Origin: a virus | Virus record (IMG/VR): IMGVR_UViG_3300025585_000077 | Span: 1-41,181 of that record | DNA: 41,181 nucleotides | Direction: 5' to 3' (one strand) | Shown: positions 36,048 through 41,181 of the stretch, piece by piece | Numbering within the stretch: the stretch's first letter is position 1 | Layout of the letters: every line of letters begins with the position of its first letter | Made by a program: the position numbers and the translations under genes | The notes under the pieces: generated by a model | The model's input: the letters and a program-made list of their open reading frames with translations, nothing else | Databases searched by the model: none | What the model was told of the DNA's origin: nothing

Positions 36048-36077
36048 TTGCATCCCCACATATATTTCTGCTATATT
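36048..36077 (+). promoter_or_regulatory. Plus-strand promoter for the packaging genes
   Basis: TTGCAT (36048-36053), 18-bp spacer, TATATT (36072-36077), 30 bases before the terminase small subunit start. It is weaker than the leftward promoters and may need a phage factor such as the sigma region 4 protein. Confidence 0.6.
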
Positions 36078-36107
36078 CGGCGCAATTCCCGATAACCTTC
36101 GGTGCGC

Positions 36108-36719
36108 ATGATTAACATACAACCTACGGCAGAACACCCTTTACCGTTCGACACATCCGATGAGCAACCCAAGACTCATAAGGATGCCGTTGCTATTGCT
36201 GCAAATACCGCAGACCTTATAGATATGCTCGGCCCCGGGCTTGAGTACGAGGATAAGGATTTACATAAAGCTGCGGAAGTAATCAATGGTGTTGATAAAC
36301 CTGCTACTCCCAAACACATACAGAGTGCAGCAGAAGCTAAAGCCGCTGCGGTGCTAGTCAAACAATTTGACTTTCAAGCCTTTGCAGATATACAGCAAGC
36401 CCGCACGTTCATCACAAATAAGTTGGTCAAAATGACTGACTGCGGTGATCCTAAGATTGAGATCAAAGCACTTGAGTTGCTTGGCAAACATTCAGATATT
36501 GGGTTGTTCACAGAACGCAGTGAAATTACGGTGCACCACAGCACAAGTAAAGGACTTGAAGAGTCAATCAAAGAGCGTATAAAGCGACTGATGAATGCGG
36601 ACATTACAGATGTAACACCACTAGACGATTTGGATACGTATTTAGGCCCTAGCGAAGTACAGCCCAACGGTAAAGCTGACGCAGCAAACAAAACCAGCAC
36701 TGATGAGCCTAACGCTTAA
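36108..36719 (+). CDS. terS: Terminase small subunit candidate
   Basis: This 203-aa protein starts MINIQPTAEHPLPFD at the ATG 36108 (a GTG at 36102 is possible). It is acidic and helical with Ala-rich stretches (QSAAEAKAAAVLVKQFDF), then KIEIKALELLGKHSDIGLF, a pattern typical of small terminase subunits that bind pac DNA, and a charged tail. It directly precedes and overlaps the large terminase gene by 17 bases, which is the strongest evidence. No clear HTH is readable at the N-terminus. Confidence 0.75.
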   Translation: MINIQPTAEHPLPFDTSDEQPKTHKDAVAIAANTADLIDMLGPGLEYEDKDLHKAAEVINGVDKPATPKHIQSAAEAKAAAVLVKQFDFQAFADIQQARTFITNKLVKMTDCGDPKIEIKALELLGKHSDIGLFTERSEITVHHSTSKGLEESIKERIKRLMNADITDVTPLDDLDTYLGPSEVQPNGKADAANKTSTDEPNA

Positions 36720-38223
36720 AGAAATCGAAGCCGCAATCTCTTCTGGCAAGATGTCAGATGCTGATATGCGTGTGTTAGAAGCCCAGCTTATTAAGTTGGA
36801 GAAGCTAAAAGAGCGTGAGCTTTGCCAAGATAAGTTCATTAAATTTGTAGAAAAGGTCTGGCCCACCTTTATCTCGGGTGCTCACCACAAAAGAATGGCT
36901 GAAGCCTTTGAGCGCGTGGCAAATGGCACTTGTAAAAGGCTAATTGTTAACATGCCACCCCGCCATACCAAGTCAGAATTTGCCTCATACCTGCTCCCGG
37001 CTTGGTTTTTGGGTAAATTTCCGCACAAAAAAGTGATTCAGACCTCCCACACGGCTGAATTGGCGGTGGGGTTTGGTCGAAAAGTGCGAAATTTGGTGGA
37101 TTCTGAGGTCTACAACAACATTTTTCCCAATTTAGCTCTGCAAGCGGACTCAAAAGCAGCCGGAAGGTGGAATACCAGCAAGGGCGGTGACTATTTTGCT
37201 ATTGGTGTGGGCGGTGCAGTGACCGGTAAGGGTGCTGACGTACTGATTATTGACGACCCACACTCAGAACAAGAGGCTGCTATGGCGGCTTCCAACCCAG
37301 AGGTATATGATAAGGTGTACGAGTGGTACACCTCAGGCCCACGGCAGCGTCTCCAGCCGGGGGGAGCTATTGTCATCGTGATGACAAGGTGGGCGCAAAG
37401 AGATTTAACCGGACAGGTGCTCAAGTCAGCAGCCCAGAGGGGTGGTGAGGAGTGGGAAGTTATTGAGTTCCCGGCAATTTTGCCCTCAGGGAATCCCCTG
37501 TGGCCCCAGTTTTGGTCTATTGAAGAGCTAAAAGCGCTCCAAGAAGAGCTGCCTAATAGTAAGTGGCAAGCCCAGTATCAGCAAAATCCGGTCGGTAATG
37601 AGTCTGCGATTGTCAAGCGCGACTGGTGGAAATGGTGGGAGAAAGATGAGCCGCCGACATGTGACTACATTCTTCAGTCTTGGGATACGGCATTTGAGAA
37701 AACTCAGCGTGCTGACTATTCAGCAGGTACTACATGGGGTGTATTTAACTGTGAAGAAGATGGGTTCCGTCCCAATCTGATTCTGCTGAATACTTATAAA
37801 AAGCGGGTAGAGTTTCCAGAGCTAAAGCGTGATGTGTTGCGGGAATACAAGGAGTACGAGCCTGACTCTCTAATTGTAGAGAAGAAAGCATCCGGTGCTC
37901 CGCTAATTTATGACCTCAGGGCGATGGGTGTGCCGGTGCAGGAGTACACTCCAAGCAAAGGACAAGACAAGATAGCTAGGCTAAACTCTGTATCGGATAT
38001 TATTGCGTCTGGGAAAGTATGGGTCCCTCAGACTCGTTGGGCAGAAGAGTTGGTTGATGAGGTTGCAGCATTTCCCGCAGGCGAGCATGATGACTTGGTA
38101 GACGCCACGACTTTGGCGTTGATGCGGTTTAGGCAAGGTGGGTTTTTACGTCTTCCGACAGATGAGCCGGAGGATATTAAATGGTTCAAAGGCTATCGCC
38201 GTGAGCGGTACTACACAGTGTAG
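36703..38223 (+). CDS. terL: Terminase large subunit
   Basis: In this 506-aa protein the ATPase has Walker A-like PPRHTKSE (85-92), Walker B LIIDDPH (181-187) and a coupling motif in MTRWAQRDLTG. The RNase H-like nuclease has SWDTAFEKT with D328, YSAGTTWG, and HDDLVDATT near the C-terminus. It drives DNA packaging at the portal and cuts concatemers. The start overlaps the small subunit gene by 17 bases. PRHTKSE-type enzymes form a common branch of phage TerL; headful versus cohesive packaging cannot be told by eye. Confidence 0.96.
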   Translation: MSLTLKEIEAAISSGKMSDADMRVLEAQLIKLEKLKERELCQDKFIKFVEKVWPTFISGAHHKRMAEAFERVANGTCKRLIVNMPPRHTKSEFASYLLPAWFLGKFPHKKVIQTSHTAELAVGFGRKVRNLVDSEVYNNIFPNLALQADSKAAGRWNTSKGGDYFAIGVGGAVTGKGADVLIIDDPHSEQEAAMAASNPEVYDKVYEWYTSGPRQRLQPGGAIVIVMTRWAQRDLTGQVLKSAAQRGGEEWEVIEFPAILPSGNPLWPQFWSIEELKALQEELPNSKWQAQYQQNPVGNESAIVKRDWWKWWEKDEPPTCDYILQSWDTAFEKTQRADYSAGTTWGVFNCEEDGFRPNLILLNTYKKRVEFPELKRDVLREYKEYEPDSLIVEKKASGAPLIYDLRAMGVPVQEYTPSKGQDKIARLNSVSDIIASGKVWVPQTRWAEELVDEVAAFPAGEHDDLVDATTLALMRFRQGGFLRLPTDEPEDIKWFKGYRRERYYTV

Positions 38224-38234
38224 AAGGAGCTAGT

Positions 38235-40757
38235 ATGGCAACGAATGGGATTGACAAGGGCTTGTATGCAGCGCCGTTGGGTCTTGAAGAAGAGGTCATG
38301 CAGGCCCCTGATATTGAGATTGAAGTGGAAGACCCCGAGAGTTTGACTCTTGGCCTCGGTGATATTGAAATAGAACTCAAACCACAAAAAGAAACGGCTG
38401 AAGATTTTGACGCCAATCTTGCCGACTACATGGATGAGAACGAGCTTACCTTGCTCGGGTCCGATCTGGTCAGTGATTTTGAGAAAGATATTAACGACCG
38501 CAAGGATTGGATTCAGACCTATGTAGACGGTCTAAAACTGCTTGGTTTGAAGTATGAGGAGAGGACTGAGCCGTGGCAGGGTGCCTGCGGGGTATTCCAC
38601 CCCATGCTAACCGAGTCTGTGGTTAGGTTCCAGTCTGAGGCGATTACTGAGACATTCCCGGCGCAGGGACCAGTTAAAACCACAATTATTGGCAAAGACA
38701 ACAATGAGATTCAGGAAGCTGCTACTCGTGTCAAGGACGACATGAACTACCAGCTTACCGAGGTGATGGTTGAGTACCGCCCGGAGCATGAGAAGCTGCT
38801 GTGGAACCTACCGCTGGCTGGCAGCGCGTTTAAAAAGGTTTATTACGACCCAAGCCTTGGCAGGCAGGTTGCCGTGTTTATCCCCGCAGAAGATATTGTG
38901 GTGCCCTATGGAGCCTCTAATCTGGAGGGTGCCGAGCGCGTTACACATGTGATGCGTAAGACCGAGAATGAGGTCACCAAGCTGATAGACGCAGGCTTTT
39001 ACAGGGATGTGCAGCTAGGCGATCCGACCTATCAATTAGATGATATTGAGAAGCAGAAGGCTGAGGAAATGGGGCTTTCTGCGATTCAGGACGACCGCTA
39101 CCGCATTCTTGAGATGCATGTTCTGCTTGACCTCAAAGGGTTTGAGCATAAGAACAAGAAAGGTAAACCTACCGGGATTGCCTTGCCGTATGTGGTTACC
39201 GTTGAAAAGGGTACCAGCAAGATTTTGGCAATTAGGAGGAATTGGTATGAAGAGGACAAACTCCACCTCAAGCGGCAGCACTTCGTGCACTACCAATACA
39301 TCCCGGGGTTCGGGTTCTACGGGTATGGACTCATCCACCTCATCGGTGGATACGCTAAATCGGCGACCATGCTTGTACGTCAATTGGTCGATGCGGGAAC
39401 TCTATCTAATCTCCCCGGCGGTCTTAAATCACGGGGCCTTCGCGTTAAAGGTGATGACACGCCAATTCAGCCCGGAGAGTTCCGAGACGTAGACGTACCT
39501 AGCGGTTCTATTAGGGACAATATCCTGCCCCTACCCTACAAAGAGCCAAGTCAGGTTCTTTACGCTCTGTTCCAGAATATTGTTCAGGAAGGTCGGGCAT
39601 TTGCATCTAGCGGGGATATGAATGTCTCCGATATGAGCAGCCAAGCCCCAGTAGGGACAACTTTGGCTCTTCTGGAGCGTACTCTGAAGGTAATGACGGC
39701 GGTCCAGTCAAGGCTGCATTACGCCATGAAGCAGGAGTTTAAACTGCTTAAAGTCATTATTGCTGACTACACCCCAGAGGAATATGCGTATGAGCCAGCA
39801 GATGGCCCGCGCAGAGCCAAGAAGTCAGACTACGACATGATTGATGTCATCCCGGTGAGCGATCCAAACGCCGCCACGATGGCGCAGAAGATTGTCACCT
39901 ATCAGGCAGTCCTACAGTTAGCCCAATCAGCCCCACAGTTGTATGACCTGCCCCTACTCCATAGGCAGATGATTGAGGTCCTTGGGGTTAAAAACGCAGC
40001 CAAATTGGTGCCGGTTGAGGACGATGCAACCCCCATCGACCCGATACAGGAGAACCAGAATCTCCTGACCATGAAGCCCGTTAAGGCTTTCCTAGAGCAG
40101 AACCACCAAGCTCATATTCAGGTACATATGTCTGCCATCCAGAATCCCCGGATTCAGGCAATGATGCAGCAAAACCCGCAGGCTCAGGCTATTTTTGCCT
40201 CAGCAATGGCTCATATAAACGAGCATGTGGCGTTCCAGTACAGGATAGAGATTGAGCAAGCTATGGGTATGTCTTTGCCCCCAATGGAGGACAAAAACAG
40301 CGACGAGCGCCAGAAAATCCCACCGCAGATTGCAGACCAGATTGCGGTATTGGCTGCTCAGGCGTCCCAGCAAATCCTCCAAAGGGATCAGCAACAAGCC
40401 CAGCAACAGGCGGCACAGCAGCAGATGCAAGACCCGGTGGTGCAGATGCAGATGCAGGAGCTTCAGCTAAAACAGCAGGACTTGCAGCTTAAAGCCCAGA
40501 AACAGCAAATCGAGGCGGCGGCAAAGGCAGACCAAATCCGGGTGGAAGAAGCCCGTATCGCGGCGCAGAAAGAGATTGCAGCTATGCAGGTAGCAGCCAC
40601 AGCTGCCGCAGCAAAAGACAAACTTGCCAAGCAGATGGAAGTTGAAGGTGTACGCATTGGTGTTGACGCGGCTAAACACCGCGCTCAAATGGCGATGCAG
40701 CGTGCTCAACGGGCGGCACAACAAAAGCCCGATAACAAACCGTCTAAAGGAGCTTGA
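38235..40757 (+). CDS. Portal protein with long Gln-rich coiled coil
   Basis: In this 840-aa protein AGGAGCTAGT precedes the ATG. The portal core includes LKYEERTEPWQGACGVFHPMLTE, PLAGSAFKKVYYDPSLG and PAEDIVVPYGASN, as in portal proteins of podovirus-like environmental phages. Residues about 700-830 are a Gln/Ala-rich coiled coil (QQQAQQQAAQQQMQ, ELQLKQQDLQLKAQ), long enough to form the barrel of a P22-like portal. It forms the ring through which DNA passes and docks terminase. The position directly after terL agrees. The tail of the barrel is unusually Gln-rich. Confidence 0.88.
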   Translation: MATNGIDKGLYAAPLGLEEEVMQAPDIEIEVEDPESLTLGLGDIEIELKPQKETAEDFDANLADYMDENELTLLGSDLVSDFEKDINDRKDWIQTYVDGLKLLGLKYEERTEPWQGACGVFHPMLTESVVRFQSEAITETFPAQGPVKTTIIGKDNNEIQEAATRVKDDMNYQLTEVMVEYRPEHEKLLWNLPLAGSAFKKVYYDPSLGRQVAVFIPAEDIVVPYGASNLEGAERVTHVMRKTENEVTKLIDAGFYRDVQLGDPTYQLDDIEKQKAEEMGLSAIQDDRYRILEMHVLLDLKGFEHKNKKGKPTGIALPYVVTVEKGTSKILAIRRNWYEEDKLHLKRQHFVHYQYIPGFGFYGYGLIHLIGGYAKSATMLVRQLVDAGTLSNLPGGLKSRGLRVKGDDTPIQPGEFRDVDVPSGSIRDNILPLPYKEPSQVLYALFQNIVQEGRAFASSGDMNVSDMSSQAPVGTTLALLERTLKVMTAVQSRLHYAMKQEFKLLKVIIADYTPEEYAYEPADGPRRAKKSDYDMIDVIPVSDPNAATMAQKIVTYQAVLQLAQSAPQLYDLPLLHRQMIEVLGVKNAAKLVPVEDDATPIDPIQENQNLLTMKPVKAFLEQNHQAHIQVHMSAIQNPRIQAMMQQNPQAQAIFASAMAHINEHVAFQYRIEIEQAMGMSLPPMEDKNSDERQKIPPQIADQIAVLAAQASQQILQRDQQQAQQQAAQQQMQDPVVQMQMQELQLKQQDLQLKAQKQQIEAAAKADQIRVEEARIAAQKEIAAMQVAATAAAAKDKLAKQMEVEGVRIGVDAAKHRAQMAMQRAQRAAQQKPDNKPSKGA

Positions 40758-40957
40758 TGAACAATGAAATCCGAGCCTTGGCGCTCGTGCAACAGGAAAT
40801 AGAAAAGATAAGGCAGGAGCAGACCGCATTTATTGCGGAAAGCCGAGCCGAAACATTTGATGAGTACAAAAAGGTCTGCGGGGTGATCCGGGGTTTAAAC
40901 CTTGCAGATTCTGTTATTAACGACCTCGTGCAAAGGATGACAAATGATGACGACTGA
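40757..40957 (+). CDS. Small helical protein after portal, 66 aa
   Basis: The ATG at 40757 (MNNEIRALALVQQEIEKIRQ) has AAGGAG upstream and overlaps the portal stop by one base (TGATG). It is a single long helix followed by GVIRGLNLADSVINDLV, a helix pair ending in an acidic DDD. Small genes of this kind often lie between portal and capsid genes. Its role (assembly or head completion) is unknown. Confidence 0.65.
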   Translation: MNNEIRALALVQQEIEKIRQEQTAFIAESRAETFDEYKKVCGVIRGLNLADSVINDLVQRMTNDDD

Positions 40958-41181
40958 GTTTGACCTAAAAGCGGTCGATTTATCCGGTATTTTGAACAAA
41001 ACCACCGTTGATAAGGCAAAACAACTGCCAGACCCATCTACCTTTCATATTCTCGCGGTAGTGCCAGAAGCTATGGAAGAGTATGCCGACAGCGAAATTG
41101 GGTTGGTTAAGTCGGATAAAACCATGTATTATGAGGAAGTACTCACTCCTGTTCTATTCGTTGTAAAGCTTGGACCTGATT
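40944..41181 (+). CDS. GroES-like / head assembly co-chaperonin protein, cut by the window end
   Basis: The ATG at 40944 (MMTTEFDLKAVDLSGIL) follows AAGGA and overlaps the upstream gene by 14 bases. The visible 79 residues contain FHILAVVPEAMEEYADSEIG, LVKSDKTMYYEEVLTP and VLFVVKLGPD, which follow the order of GroES-like proteins found after portal in environmental podophages (VxPExxEEY...G...VxxLGPDAY). It may help fold the capsid protein. The C-terminus lies outside the window, so the call is tentative. Confidence 0.55.
   Translation, partial: MMTTEFDLKAVDLSGILNKTTVDKAKQLPDPSTFHILAVVPEAMEEYADSEIGLVKSDKTMYYEEVLTPVLFVVKLGPD

Noticed and set aside
1-41181. tRNA genes, integrase or attachment sites
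   Set aside because: I looked for cloverleaf-like arms and recombinase motifs by eye and saw none; a covariance-model scan would be decisive for tRNAs.

Overview
The window is a piece of a tailed double-stranded DNA bacteriophage genome (Caudoviricetes). Its gene content suggests a podovirus-like particle. The basis is a terminase small and large subunit followed by a portal protein and a GroES-like gene, a 2204-residue ejection or polyvalent-type virion protein, a family A DNA polymerase, a primase-helicase, and dense operons of tiny genes joined by ATGA overlaps. No integrase, rRNA, tRNA or recognisable lysis gene is visible. The host cannot be named from sequence alone. The promoters are canonical sigma-70 type, so a Gram-negative (proteobacterial) host is plausible but unproven.

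Layout. Bases 1-10574 (+) carry late virion genes: a 5'-truncated tail-associated protein, a GNAT acetyltransferase, a Gln/Ala-rich virion protein and the giant protein. They converge on a minus-strand terminator at 10573-10598. Bases 10639-35690 are all on the minus strand and form the early and replication region, in transcription units read right to left. Promoter P35 (35780-35808) drives a 171-aa gene of unknown function and two micro-genes. P34 (34579-34607) drives a 163-aa paralogue of it. P33 (33298-33326) drives six small or unknown genes. P31 (31121-31149) drives a MoxR-type AAA+ ATPase, a metallopeptidase-like VWA protein, and several genes ending with a DUF3310-like protein and a terminator at 25559-25583. 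P25 (25521-25548) drives a winged-helix protein, a VRR-NUC nuclease, PolA, about 20 micro-genes, a sigma region-4 protein, a Cas4/RecB-like nuclease and an SNF2 helicase. P15 (15331-15358) drives a coiled-coil protein, an SSB-like protein, an HTH protein and the primase-helicase. From 36048 a plus-strand promoter leads into terminase, portal and a GroES-like gene cut by the window end.

How it works together. The central region copies DNA (PrimPol-helicase, PolA, SSB-like, SNF2 helicase, two nucleases) and may redirect transcription (sigma region 4, HTH, RHH and wHTH proteins). The two plus-strand blocks package DNA and build the virion.

The most unusual feature is a 15-bp near-palindrome, CCTAACAWTGTTAGG. 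It occurs 17 times between 25601 and 35857, in intergenic DNA, in the 5' leaders of four promoters and inside coding sequences in two different reading frames. I saw no good copy outside this interval. It looks like a dispersed operator or stoperator, or a DNA-organisation site. Within the same interval a promoter-gene-terminator unit has been duplicated (33855-34646 and 34654-35857). The two copies keep a common order of a 30-nt repeat, palindromes, terminator, hairpin, gene and promoter.
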